A DNA stretch of 41,496 nt from contig CAJODQ010000016.1 in assembly GCA_905233345.1 (NCBI GenBank), positions 1 to 41,496 on the forward strand, given 5' to 3'. The notes below the pieces were generated by a model. That model ran no database searches, was not told where the DNA came from, and worked only from the letters and a program-made list of their open reading frames with translations. The number at the start of each line of letters is the position of its first letter. Position 1 is the stretch's first letter. The position numbers and the translations under genes are program-made. This DNA is from an uncultured Bacteroidales bacterium. Lineage in GTDB: Bacteria; Bacteroidota; Bacteroidia; Bacteroidales; UBA932. Below are positions 1-7,501 of the stretch, piece by piece.

Positions 1-130
1 GGACCGCAAGAACATCACCCTCGTGGGCGACGCCCTGGTCAAACAGGTCGGCGAATACGAAGCCGTGGTGAAATGCTACAAAGACATCAAGGCCACCGTC
101 AAGTTCAGCGTTGTCCCTGAAGAGGCCTAA
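1..130 (+). CDS. rplI: 50S ribosomal protein L9, C-terminal fragment
   Basis: Only the last 42 codons are present, in the frame starting at base 2 and ending with TAA at 128-130; the gene begins outside the window. The peptide contains DRKNITL, VGEYEAVVK and a final VKFSVVPEEA, which fits the C-terminal RNA-binding domain of L9 (a DRK..I segment, then a 'G.Y...V..H/Y..V...' strand and a hydrophobic end). L9 binds 23S rRNA at the base of the L1 stalk. A strong terminator follows directly, so this was the last gene of its operon. The identification rests on a short tail, so moderate confidence. Confidence 0.65.
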   Translation, partial: DRKNITLVGDALVKQVGEYEAVVKCYKDIKATVKFSVVPEEA

Positions 131-157
131 ACCTCATTTAACCTAAAACACGACGAT

Positions 158-193
158 ACCGGCCGGTCCTCCTCCGAGAACCGGCCGGTTTTT
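158..193 (+). terminator. Rho-independent terminator after the L9-like gene
   Basis: Two copies of the palindromic decamer ACCGGCCGGT (158-167 and 180-189) form a 10-bp GC-rich stem with a 12-nt loop, followed by a run of T (189-193). It lies 27 nt after the stop codon. Confidence 0.85.
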
Positions 194-249
194 CCGCTGA
201 TCCTTTTTTATGCGCTGGAGTGCATCCGTTTGACCTATAGCTATTTACA

Positions 250-279
250 CAAAATCGCCCTCCCCGTCCAGAGGAGGGC
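250..279 (-). terminator. Terminator of the C10 peptidase operon
   Basis: GCCCTCC (257-263) pairs with GGAGGGC (273-279) around a 9-nt loop. Read on the minus strand the stem is followed by GATTTTG. It lies about 50 nt past the stop of the last minus-strand gene (330). On the plus strand it is also followed by T-rich sequence, so it may work in both directions. Confidence 0.55.
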
Positions 280-329
280 AATCTTTTGCATTTTTCTGAT
301 ATTCAGCGAATCAGCCTCCAGTCGGAAGA

Positions 330-764
330 TTATGGCAATTGCGAGACGACGATCCGGGCGAAACCATAATGATAGGGAGCGAATCCGGTGGTATCCAGCA
401 GTTCAATCCCAAGGGCCTGCCGCTTACCTGTCGAATTCTTTTTAGCGGTAATGACATAAGAGGTCTCCATGTCAGAAATTTTCTCTCGTGTTACCGTAAA
501 ATGGCCTTCAGAAGCTGAACTGCCAATCTGCACCTGGTCGTCCAGCCTTTTCTTTTCGGGATTATCAAGATAGAAGGCAACCAATTTCAACGTCCCTCCG
601 TCAGGACTGATCGTAAATTCATTTTTAGCGACTCTTTCTATACCATCTTCGGCGACAAATATTCTAAGAAAATTCCCATTGTCCAAAGAAGGATTGTCTT
701 GAATCTCGCTGCAGCTGCTAAAGCACAAAACAGAAACCAGTAAAAATGTGAGTGTGTTCTTCAT
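330..764 (-). CDS. Small lipoprotein, BACON/Ig-like, third gene of the C10 peptidase operon
   Basis: A 144-residue protein starting MKNTLTFLLVSV. The hydrophobic N-terminus ends in a lipobox-like FSSC (Cys18), so an outer-surface or periplasmic lipoprotein is expected. An open frame continues upstream to 872, but that would put the signal peptide in the middle and overlap the peptidase gene, so ATG at 764 was chosen. The mature part (about 30-144) looks all-beta: 'FTISPDGGTLKLVAF', a central variable stretch, 'ITAKKNSTGKRQALGIEL' and a final 'RIVVSQLP'. This pattern resembles BACON-type domains (inference from pattern only). It starts 55 nt after the C10 peptidase stop. In Bacteroides, C10 proteases are often encoded beside small inhibitor-like proteins, so a role as inhibitor or partner is possible but not shown. 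Confidence 0.6.
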   Translation of the reverse strand: MKNTLTFLLVSVLCFSSCSEIQDNPSLDNGNFLRIFVAEDGIERVAKNEFTISPDGGTLKLVAFYLDNPEKKRLDDQVQIGSSASEGHFTVTREKISDMETSYVITAKKNSTGKRQALGIELLDTTGFAPYHYGFARIVVSQLP

Positions 765-819
765 AATAATGATTTTATTTAATAGATGCAATAGACTTAT
801 ACAATGTTGAGTTACTTGA

Positions 820-2190
820 TCAATTTTGGCTCCACCCGATAAAAATGATTCTATTATTGGGATAATAAGCATATTCCGCAGATTGAATGTGGTGTGCAGA
901 AGGATTTCCGGTATTGATATTCCAATAGAAGTTTTCGTGCATATAAATTGTTTCTTGTATCAGATTTCCGCTCATATCCCGGACTTGTTCAATTTCACGA
1001 CACTTGATCCAATAATAACCATCAATCAAAAAAGCATGCCCCGATGTTTCGTTCTGATTTGCTGTGCCACCAGTCAATACTGGACGTCCATTCTGGATTT
1101 CGTTTATCACATCCGCCTTAGTATAAGACTCTTGGCTTGTCCCATACAAAAAGAAAGAAGACATGGTGGATGGGACATTTGCTACTGGGGTACTACCATA
1201 TGTAGGGTCGTATAACAATGGATTAATTAAGGGATCCACGCCATAAGCAGTTCCACTTCTTTGTGCTATCAATGCGCAAAGAGCAGGCATATATGGATCA
1301 AACATACAGAGAGGATCGTCATCAAATGAGAGTACCATTTGATCCCAACTAGTAGTTGTCGGATTTGTAAGTACAAAGCTATATGGCGGCCCGTCTGAAT
1401 AGTAGTCATCACATGACGCGCTTTCATATATCTCATTAGGAAACCCAAAATGATAATGTGTGTAATACAGTAGTTGAGCTATGCCTATAACTGTACATCC
1501 CGCCAAGCAACGATCATTTGTCGTATATTTTGGCATGGCATTATTCCAAGGGACAGATTGATCCCAACTAGTCGAAGTCAAGCCTGGATAATTCTCATAG
1601 ATAAGGGTATCGATAATTAATTGAATGTCTACTTCAATGGTATCAGGGTCTTCGCTTCGGATTCCTCCAGATCTTCTACCCGATAGTCGCATTGCTAATG
1701 TGTTGGAATGAATCCACTCGCTCTGATTTCTTCGCGTTTCCTCTGACATTGTCGTTCTGTTCTTGACGATGACATCTCGTAAGGATTCCAACCATAATCT
1801 ATCATGGCGAGGTAAAGCAGATAAGTCTTTTTCTAAATAAAAACCATTATGACTGCCTTTAATTACAATAGGAGAAGTCGAGTAATCACCTGAAAAAATA
1901 AACCATCGACCATCTTTAAGATTAACAATATAAATATATGTGTCCTCATCAAGGTCATATTTTGTGATATCCTTAATTTCATCTGGAATAATCGACATCA
2001 TATAAACCATGTAATTCTCAACGTCCGCCTGAGTGATCCCCTCAGACAAGCGGTCAGTAATGGATTTCGTCAGGAGAGCCTGATTCGCAAGATATGACTC
2101 TTTAATCGAGTCAGGTTGTTGTTCGTCTGTATTGATACATGAAGAGGCCAGCAGACAAAGGCTCATCAAACAGGAAAAAACTTTTTTCAT
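820..2190 (-). CDS. C10 family (streptopain-like) cysteine peptidase, lipoprotein
   Basis: A 456-residue secreted cysteine protease of MEROPS family C10. The N-terminus has a signal peptide and lipobox LASSC (Cys18). Residues about 30-180 are the expected Spi-type propeptide that keeps the zymogen inactive. The catalytic Cys is Cys232 in CLAGCTVIGIAQLL, matching the 'GC.A.A.AQ' block of streptopain. The catalytic His is His385 in GHAFLIDGYY. A Trp-rich block HENFYWNINTG (418-428) fits the region after the active-site His. The usual small residues after the catalytic Cys are replaced by T-V-I-G, a mild deviation. It sits 15 nt downstream of a DUF3244-like gene and upstream of a small lipoprotein, in one minus-strand operon. 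Proteins of this family in Bacteroides and Prevotella process host or self proteins. Base composition is more AT-rich than the genes to the right. Confidence 0.85.
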   Translation of the reverse strand: MKKVFSCLMSLCLLASSCINTDEQQPDSIKESYLANQALLTKSITDRLSEGITQADVENYMVYMMSIIPDEIKDITKYDLDEDTYIYIVNLKDGRWFIFSGDYSTSPIVIKGSHNGFYLEKDLSALPRHDRLWLESLRDVIVKNRTTMSEETRRNQSEWIHSNTLAMRLSGRRSGGIRSEDPDTIEVDIQLIIDTLIYENYPGLTSTSWDQSVPWNNAMPKYTTNDRCLAGCTVIGIAQLLYYTHYHFGFPNEIYESASCDDYYSDGPPYSFVLTNPTTTSWDQMVLSFDDDPLCMFDPYMPALCALIAQRSGTAYGVDPLINPLLYDPTYGSTPVANVPSTMSSFFLYGTSQESYTKADVINEIQNGRPVLTGGTANQNETSGHAFLIDGYYWIKCREIEQVRDMSGNLIQETIYMHENFYWNINTGNPSAHHIQSAEYAYYPNNRIIFIGWSQN

Positions 2191-2205
2191 GGTAAAGAGT
2201 TTTTA

Positions 2206-2592
2206 TTAAAAACAAATAAAATGGCCGAATAATCTAACTCCATCATCTAACTGGAACTCTATTCGAAATAGTCCAGGACCAATGGAAACGGGGATGAGAT
2301 AGGTCCCACAGACGGGATTGACAAGCAAGGAAACACTGTCTGATGTGGTCAGATTCTTAAGACGTATATTCACGTCTTCTGTAAAGTCAGAGAAAGATAC
2401 AGAAACAATACTGCTTTGCTGAAAGTAAGTAGCTGAAATAGGTAAGGGATTCAAAGAGCGATTGACAGGCGTTCCCGTCGGGTCGATTAACAAGTCAATT
2501 ACATCGCCATCACCATCCTCTTCACCATCTGCATGAGCTACGGCTAATGGGAAGAAAAGTAATAAAGTGGCCATCATGATGGCTGTTTTCAT
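2206..2592 (-). CDS. DUF3244-like small secreted protein
   Basis: A 128-residue protein beginning MKTAIMMATLLLFFPLAVAHA, a clear signal peptide with cleavage expected near residue 21. An in-frame Met 9 codons upstream would bury the signal, so 2592 was chosen. After an acidic linker (DGEEDGDGD) the rest is a short all-beta domain ending 'GPGLFRIEFQLDDGVRLFGHFICF'. This fits the Bacteroidota DUF3244 pattern of a small beta-sandwich with 'G.Y.I.....G..YG.F'. It is the first gene of the C10 operon, with a well-formed promoter about 45-80 nt upstream. DUF3244 proteins often accompany C10 peptidases; the function is unknown. Confidence 0.6.
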   Translation of the reverse strand: MKTAIMMATLLLFFPLAVAHADGEEDGDGDVIDLLIDPTGTPVNRSLNPLPISATYFQQSSIVSVSFSDFTEDVNIRLKNLTTSDSVSLLVNPVCGTYLIPVSIGPGLFRIEFQLDDGVRLFGHFICF

Positions 2593-2639
2593 TGAGTGAG
2601 ATCTCAGAAGTGAATGCATAAATAGAAGTAATTTTTATA

Positions 2640-2671
2640 CAAAATTATTGTCTTGTTGAGCTTGGCGCAAA
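2640..2671 (-). promoter_or_regulatory. Promoter of the C10 peptidase operon
   Basis: On the minus strand TTTG (2668-2671) is separated by exactly 20 nt from the -7 box TAATTTTG (2640-2647), a full match to the Bacteroidota TTTG-N17-23-TAnnTTTG pattern. The TTTG lies inside the 66-bp repeat; the -7 box is outside it. The start codon follows after about 45 nt. Confidence 0.65.
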
Positions 2672-2730
2672 TGAAAAATCTGTCGCATGACAAAATAAAA
2701 CGGCCTCAGAAGTGTCTCTGGGGCCGATTT
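2665..2730. repeat. 66-bp perfect direct repeat, copy 1
   Basis: Identical over 66 bases to 4529-4594, in the same orientation. It includes a 10-bp GC-rich hairpin (2701-2726), an A/T run, a short dyad TGTC-GCAT-GACA (minus strand TGTCATGCGACA) and a CAAA that is the -33 TTTG of the promoter reading leftward. The identity stops just outside the hairpin on one side and just past the -33 element on the other. Confidence 0.95.
2690..2726 (-). terminator. Terminator of the TPR-HTH regulator gene
   Basis: CGGCCTCAGA (2701-2710) and TCTGGGGCCG (2717-2726) form a 10-bp stem with one G-U pair and a 6-nt loop. On the minus strand TTTTATTTTG follows. It lies 115 nt after the stop of the regulator gene and is part of the 66-bp repeat. 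Confidence 0.75.
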
Positions 2731-2840
2731 CTCGGGTTAGTTCTAGGATAATTCTGTCGCTTTTGTAATTGGTTGAAAATCAGTAATTTGCCAAAACGTG
2801 GCCAGGGGGGGGAAGTGGTAACCAGCTAATTATCAATGCA

Positions 2841-4481
2841 TTATGTCAACATTTTTAAAAATAACTTCTTGTGCGGAGCATCTCCAGAACGGATTTTCCG
2901 CAGTAATCTGCTTTTTCTTGAGTGGACGGCTTGCTTGCTGGGTAGATTCATGAGCGTACAGATGGTCGTCCCGTCAAAACCGGCGAATAAATAGCATGCC
3001 AACAGATAATCGGCTTCCGAGGCTCCAGGATATTCTTCTCGGTAGTGGGTCATGACATTATTGAATTCGCGGTTCATCATGGACTCGAACTCTCCTTGAC
3101 GTACTCTGTCAAGGCGTAGCTTCTGCATGATTCGTTTCAGTTTGGCAATCAGCCGTTCTGCCCCTTCTTCCGTGTCGCTCTCCCGCAACATGTCTCGGAT
3201 TACGCCCATTTGTTGCAGATAAGTCCTGTATATTTCGATATATCTGTCGGTTATATCTTCGTCTGGCTGGCGCTTTGTTAATATCGAAATAGTTTCCAGG
3301 AGAGCTTCCTTTTCTTCATCCGTTTGGCGTATGCGCTGGCGGATCCACCACCAAGTGGCAGTGGCAAGGCCGACAAAAATAAGGAGTAAAAGCAGTACTA
3401 TGACTCTTCGGGAGTTGACCTTTTCTTGAAGCAGCACATTCTTTGCTTGAGCATGTTCCAGCTGAGTTTTGATGACGGACTGCCTTAATGTCTTCCGTAC
3501 ATTCTCTGTCTGTAAATCCATGGCTTTGGCCGTCAAGGCATAGGCATCACTTGCATTTCCATGCTTGGTTTCGGTTCTTCCCTTCCAGCCTAAATAGGCA
3601 AAGGTGTCTTCAAGACCCATGGCTCGAAGCTGCTCAAAAATCTGTTCGGATTTCTGTCGGTTGCCCGTAGCGGCAAGACAATATGCATAGGCTCCCCAAT
3701 GGTTGTAACTGTCGAAACGTCCCTTAGAAAGGCACTGCTCAAACAGGTCCCGGGCTTTCGTTGCATCGTCATACAGGCCAAGGACGGTCATGGCATATCC
3801 CGATAGGATTCTGGGATAAAGCCGTGTGTCTTTTTTAACCAAAGTGTCGCTCAGCAGCAGATGAAATATGGAATCTGATTCGTGGAATCTTTTCAAATTG
3901 TTGAGATTCTGAGCCTTGCGGTATAGAGACGCATTGGCGAGCGGCATGTCACCGGCTTTCAGGCAATAAACGATGGAACTATCGGAGAACGACAGCGCCT
4001 CTTCATATAAGGATGTGGCTCCGTATGTATCCCCCATAGCTTGGAAAACTAGCGATCTGAAGCGGTCGTCTAGATGTACCGACCATTGGGCGGCTTGAAT
4101 AAGAGATAATATGGCTTCATCATATCTATGACCATTATATTGGATTCGGCCCAGATAATACCAAGCCTTTGCTCGGCGTTCGGGGTCGTGGTGTTTGTTA
4201 TAGTACCCAACTGCTGGCGCGATGACAGCCTCGTCGGTCGTGTCGATCCAATTCTTGTCAAGTGCCATGGCATAGAGCAGGGAGTAGTAAGCACGAAGGC
4301 TACGGGTGTTTAACGCGGAGGTATCGAAAGCACGGATCGTTGTTAAGGCGCTGTCAGGATGTTCCTGAATCAATGAAGCGATGCAATCGAGTTTGCTTGA
4401 CGTTTGTTTACTGGTACATGCAACGACAATGCTGATAGAAATCAGCAGCGTAAAATAGGTCAAGAAGTGACAATGGCGCAT
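2841..4481 (-). CDS. TPR-transmembrane-HTH regulator (Bacteroidota type)
   Basis: A 546-residue protein. The N-terminus has a hydrophobic segment and lipobox-like VVAC (Cys22). Residues about 35-330 are helical TPR-type repeats (for example AWYYLGRIQYNGHRYDEAI at 106-124, and others at 147-165 and 265-285). One strong transmembrane helix lies at 359-380 and is followed by arginines, placing the C-terminus in the cytoplasm. A helical linker (385-460) leads to a C-terminal LuxR/sigma-4-like HTH near 500-530 (FDGTTICTLMNLPS...VHSRKSRLLRKI). Membrane-spanning TPR regulators of this layout are common in Bacteroidota and probably sense periplasmic events; targets are rarely known. The gene lies between two identical 66-bp repeats, and its promoter shares the -33 half with that of the C10 operon, so co-regulation or autoregulation is plausible (inference). 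Confidence 0.75.
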   Translation of the reverse strand: MRHCHFLTYFTLLISISIVVACTSKQTSSKLDCIASLIQEHPDSALTTIRAFDTSALNTRSLRAYYSLLYAMALDKNWIDTTDEAVIAPAVGYYNKHHDPERRAKAWYYLGRIQYNGHRYDEAILSLIQAAQWSVHLDDRFRSLVFQAMGDTYGATSLYEEALSFSDSSIVYCLKAGDMPLANASLYRKAQNLNNLKRFHESDSIFHLLLSDTLVKKDTRLYPRILSGYAMTVLGLYDDATKARDLFEQCLSKGRFDSYNHWGAYAYCLAATGNRQKSEQIFEQLRAMGLEDTFAYLGWKGRTETKHGNASDAYALTAKAMDLQTENVRKTLRQSVIKTQLEHAQAKNVLLQEKVNSRRVIVLLLLLIFVGLATATWWWIRQRIRQTDEEKEALLETISILTKRQPDEDITDRYIEIYRTYLQQMGVIRDMLRESDTEEGAERLIAKLKRIMQKLRLDRVRQGEFESMMNREFNNVMTHYREEYPGASEADYLLACYLFAGFDGTTICTLMNLPSKQAVHSRKSRLLRKIRSGDAPHKKLFLKMLT

Positions 4482-4503
4482 CTATGAATTCTTGGATAAA
4501 TAA

Positions 4504-4535
4504 CAAAAATACAAACTTGCATGATAGAGCGCAAA
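4504..4535 (-). promoter_or_regulatory. Promoter of the TPR-HTH regulator gene
   Basis: On the minus strand TTTG (4532-4535, inside repeat copy 2), a 20-nt spacer, then TATTTTTG (4504-4511). The start codon follows about 22 nt after the -7 box. The spacing is the same 20 nt as at the C10 operon, with a different spacer sequence. Confidence 0.65.
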
Positions 4536-4594
4536 TGAAAAATCTGTCGCATGACAAAATAAAACGGCCTCAGAAGTGTCTCTGGGGCCGATTT
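4529..4594. repeat. 66-bp perfect direct repeat, copy 2
   Basis: Identical to 2665-2730. The two copies bracket the TPR-HTH gene, 1864 bp apart start to start. Here the hairpin (4565-4590) serves as terminator of the upstream glycosyltransferase gene. Confidence 0.95.
4555..4590 (-). terminator. Terminator of the tmk-DoxX-GT2 operon
   Basis: Same 10-bp stem as the hairpin in repeat copy 1, stems at 4565-4574 and 4581-4590, with TTTTATTTTG following on the minus strand. It begins about 35 nt after the GT2 stop codon. Confidence 0.75.
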
Positions 4595-4625
4595 ATTGGG
4601 CTCGCGGAAGGATGGCTCTGTCACG

Positions 4626-5639
4626 CTAGAGTTCGCGTTCGATGTCGGACCAGCGGAGTTTCCTGCCTGACTGGAAGAAGCGGAAGATGATGCTGCGATA
4701 GTAGATGCCGATATTGTTGCGTTCTTCCTCGAAGGGAGACGGATCCTCTTCCCGGCGCAGGCGGCGGTAGTCCCGGTGCGCCTTCCAGACTGCGCGGAAG
4801 AACGACCATTTCCCCGTGACCAGATAGACGGAGGCCGACATCCCGTCGAGCAGCATGCGGACGAAAATGCGCCGCGCCCGTACGCTTTCCGGCAGGTTCT
4901 TATAGAGCATCAGCAGGTTGTTGCGGTAGTTGAAATAGAGTTTCCGCGGGGAATTGTTGGGCAGCGTGCCGCCGCCCACGTGCCAGACCGTCGACGCGGG
5001 GACACACCACACCTGGTAACCCAGCATCTTGGCCCGCCAGCAGAAGTCAATCTCCTCCATGTGGGCGAAGAACAACTCGTCGAGGCCGCCCAGGTGGTGG
5101 TAGAGCGCGCTCCGCACCATCATGCAGGCGCCGGTCGCCCAGAAGCACTCCACCGCTTCGTCGTACTGCCCGCTGTCTTTCTCCAGGTTCGAAAGGATGC
5201 GCCCGCGGCAGAAGGGATAGCCCAGATAGTCGATGAAGCCGCCGGCCGCACCGGCATATTCGAAACGGTCGCGCTCGGCTATCGACAGCACTTTCGGCTG
5301 GCAGATGCCCACCTCGGGATGTTCCTCCATGAAGCCCGCCAGCGGCTCGAGCCACTTCCCGCCGACCTCGATATCGGAGTTGAGCAGCACGTAGTAGTCG
5401 GCGTCGATCTCGCGCAGGGCGCGGTTGTAGCCGCCCGTGAAGCCGTAGTTCCGGTCGAAACAGAGGGTCCGGACCGCCGGATAGTTCGCTTGCAGCCAGG
5501 CCACGGAGCCGTCGGTCGAGCCATTGTCGGCCACCACGATGAAGGCGCCCGGGCAGGTGGTCCGTGCGATCAGGGTCGGCAGGTAGGTCTGCAGCATGCC
5601 CAGGCCGTTCCAGTTGAGTATGACAACCGCGATATCCAT
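4626..5639 (-). CDS. GT2 family glycosyltransferase (rhamnosyltransferase-like)
   Basis: A 337-residue inverting GT-A glycosyltransferase. The N-terminus MDIAVVILNWNG and ADNGSTDGS (about 38-46) bind the nucleotide sugar. The DxD-equivalent is NSD (NSDIEVGGKW, about 88). FFAHMEEIDFCWRAKMLGY carries the usual E/D catalytic-base and aromatic region. 'LPNNSPRKLYFNYRNNLLMLYKN' is typical of the WbbL/rhamnosyltransferase branch, which builds cell-surface polysaccharides. The C-terminus is amphipathic and basic, suggesting a peripheral membrane location. It starts 3 nt after the DoxX-like gene ends, so it is translated from the tmk operon. The sugar and acceptor cannot be told from sequence. Confidence 0.85.
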   Translation of the reverse strand: MDIAVVILNWNGLGMLQTYLPTLIARTTCPGAFIVVADNGSTDGSVAWLQANYPAVRTLCFDRNYGFTGGYNRALREIDADYYVLLNSDIEVGGKWLEPLAGFMEEHPEVGICQPKVLSIAERDRFEYAGAAGGFIDYLGYPFCRGRILSNLEKDSGQYDEAVECFWATGACMMVRSALYHHLGGLDELFFAHMEEIDFCWRAKMLGYQVWCVPASTVWHVGGGTLPNNSPRKLYFNYRNNLLMLYKNLPESVRARRIFVRMLLDGMSASVYLVTGKWSFFRAVWKAHRDYRRLRREEDPSPFEEERNNIGIYYRSIIFRFFQSGRKLRWSDIEREL

Positions 5640-5642
5640 GGA

Positions 5643-6785
5643 TTACTTGACGATGATGAACGATTTGCAGATGATGCGCATGAAAGCCATCAGCACCAGC
5701 GCACCGGCAATCAGGATGCTGACGTAAAGTTGCTCGCGGATGCGGTGCCGGAGAATCAGCACGTCGGGGTCCTCGTCGAGCACGGCGGTCAGGTCGACCT
5801 CCGGCAGTTCAAGGTTGGACCATTTGGCTACGATGGTGCCGTCGTTGAAATATACGGCGCCGCCGTTGCTCCGGTTGAGCGTCATGAGCGATTTGCGGTC
5901 GGCCGTCACATAGTCGCCGGACGGACCGTAGAGCACGACTTCGTGGCCCTGCAGGAGCGCCGCGGAGCGGAAATGGTTGATGCGTTCCAACTGTTTGGCA
6001 TCCAGCGCCTCGGGGGAATAGACCGTTACGGCCAGCAGCGGCCCCGTCATCTGCTCGAGTTTGAAGTCGACCTGGGCCATTTTCGTGGAGCCGCCCACCT
6101 GCACCGTCTTGCTGTCGAGGTAGGTCCAGCTTTCATCCGGCAGCTGGTCGAGCGTGAATTCTTCCACCTTCCCGTCTTTCGTATAGAGGAAAGTGGTCTC
6201 GTAGCGCGCCTGGTTCTCCTGCGCGAGTTCGTCGAGGCTGTTGCCCACGCGGTAGGCCGTGAAATCGACCTGCGGAATGGTGGCCAGGGCCCGGACCGAC
6301 ACGCCCAGCGCCAGGGCGGCGAAAATCCCCACGAAGGTCCATTCCAGCCAGGCCGGCGCCACGCGGGTGGCCCGTTTGCGGCCCAGGAAGATGAAGATGG
6401 CCAGGGCCAGCAGCACCACGTTCTTCAGGAAGGTCTGGGTGTTGGTCAGGTGGATGGCTTCGCCGAAGCAGCCGCAGTCGCTGATGGGATTGAAAAGCAT
6501 CAGGTAGAGCGTCAGCAGCGTAAAGCCTGCGGTCAGGATGAGCGTCACCCAGGCGATGATGCGGATGCGCAGGCCGCCCAGGATGCAGATGCCGATGGTA
6601 AACTCGGTGACAGCGAGGGCCATGCCCAGGCCGATGGCGGCAGGTTCAAGCGCACCCAGGTGCATGAAATCGAGGTACTCCTTGATGATGAGTCCCGTGC
6701 CGACCGGATCGACCAGCTTGAGCGCGCCCGAGACGATGAAGGTCAGGGCGAAAAGAATCCGGAATAGGGCGAGCAGGAACCTCAT
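5643..6785 (-). CDS. DoxX/MauE-like membrane protein (BT_3928-type)
   Basis: A 380-residue protein with start ATG at 6785 overlapping the tmk stop in ATGA; a longer in-frame extension into tmk was rejected because it is Arg-rich and not membrane-like. The first ~150 residues hold four hydrophobic helices of the DoxX/MauE fold, with a conserved SDCGCFGE motif that in MauE-like proteins is linked to disulfide chemistry. After a further helix (about residues 140-165) comes a ~190-residue soluble domain, then a C-terminal helix near 355-375 (LYVSILIAGALVLMAFM). This matches the Bacteroidota family annotated from BT_3928. The role is unknown; the CGC motif suggests redox or envelope protein maturation (inference). 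Confidence 0.7.
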   Translation of the reverse strand: MRFLLALFRILFALTFIVSGALKLVDPVGTGLIIKEYLDFMHLGALEPAAIGLGMALAVTEFTIGICILGGLRIRIIAWVTLILTAGFTLLTLYLMLFNPISDCGCFGEAIHLTNTQTFLKNVVLLALAIFIFLGRKRATRVAPAWLEWTFVGIFAALALGVSVRALATIPQVDFTAYRVGNSLDELAQENQARYETTFLYTKDGKVEEFTLDQLPDESWTYLDSKTVQVGGSTKMAQVDFKLEQMTGPLLAVTVYSPEALDAKQLERINHFRSAALLQGHEVVLYGPSGDYVTADRKSLMTLNRSNGGAVYFNDGTIVAKWSNLELPEVDLTAVLDEDPDVLILRHRIREQLYVSILIAGALVLMAFMRIICKSFIIVK

Positions 6786-7459
6786 AGACAGGCATCGATT
6801 TCGTGACGGATACGGCGGAAGATGTCGGCGGCCGGCAGCATGCCGCCTTCGGCGTCGCTGCAGTCGATGCGGATGAACTGCGGATCGCGGCGGCACTCAT
6901 CGAGATAATGCTCACGGACTTTCACCTGAAAACGGATGTCGGCCTCATGGATGTCGGATTTCCCCTCCAGATAGGCCCGGTCGCCGCCCTTGCGGTTGAG
7001 CTTGAGCTTGGCGTCCACGAAGGAGATGGGCACGTCGAGGAAGAGGTTGAGCGTCGGGCGGGGAATGTCGTTGTGCTGGTATTCGAGCGCGAAGATCCAG
7101 TCACGCAGGGCGGCGGCCTCCGCCTCATCGGGAATTTTGGCGCACTGGAAGGCGATGTTGGAATAGACGTAACGGTCGAGAATCACCACGTGTCCTTCCT
7201 CCATCCAGCTGCGGATCCCGGCGGCGGCGGTGCGGCGGTCTTCGGCGAAAAGCAGCGCCACCAGCTGCGGATGCACCTGGTCGATGGCACCGAAATCACC
7301 CCGCAGGAACTTGGCGATGAGTTCGCCGTATACGGGCGCCGCGTAGCGCGGGAAGTGGAGATATTCCACCTTTCGGCCCTGAGAAGTGAAATAGGATGTC
7401 ACCATCTTGAGCTGCGTCGATTTGCCGGCGCCGTCCAATCCTTCGAGAACGATCAGCAT
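6782..7459 (-). CDS. tmk: Thymidylate kinase
   Basis: A 225-residue dTMP kinase that makes dTDP for DNA synthesis. The P-loop GLDGAGKST lies at 7-15, the substrate-binding 'DRYVYSNIAFQ' near 96-106 and a lid-like basic region after 'LDVPISFVDAKLKLNRKG'. The length is normal. Its stop overlaps the DoxX-like start by 4 bp. A near-consensus -7 box (TATCTTTA on the minus strand, 7486-7493) lies about 27 nt upstream, divergent from the folP promoter. Confidence 0.93.
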   Translation of the reverse strand: MLIVLEGLDGAGKSTQLKMVTSYFTSQGRKVEYLHFPRYAAPVYGELIAKFLRGDFGAIDQVHPQLVALLFAEDRRTAAAGIRSWMEEGHVVILDRYVYSNIAFQCAKIPDEAEAAALRDWIFALEYQHNDIPRPTLNLFLDVPISFVDAKLKLNRKGGDRAYLEGKSDIHEADIRFQVKVREHYLDECRRDPQFIRIDCSDAEGGMLPAADIFRRIRHEIDACL

Positions 7460-7466
7460 AAAGTAT

Positions 7467-7474
7467 TATCTTTG
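7467..7474 (+). promoter_or_regulatory. -7 box of the folP promoter
   Basis: TATCTTTG ends 27 nt before the folP start codon. It sits in the 42-bp gap between the divergent tmk and folP genes. Confidence 0.55.
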
Positions 7475-7501
7475 CAATACAATCTGTAAAGATACGAAAA
7501 G

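Noticed and set aside
230-445. 71-codon frame on the plus strand near the L9 terminator
   Set aside because: It overlaps a hairpin and the end of the minus-strand lipoprotein gene and has no recognisable features.
2665-4594. Transposon or insertion sequence bounded by the 66-bp repeats
   Set aside because: The repeats are direct, no transposase or target duplication is seen, and the enclosed gene is a regulator; a duplication or recombination event fits better.
4776-6767. 663-codon open frame on the plus strand
   Set aside because: It runs antisense through the GT2 and DoxX-like genes, has no recognisable domain and an odd composition rich in Arg, His, Gln and Val; a GC-rich shadow frame.
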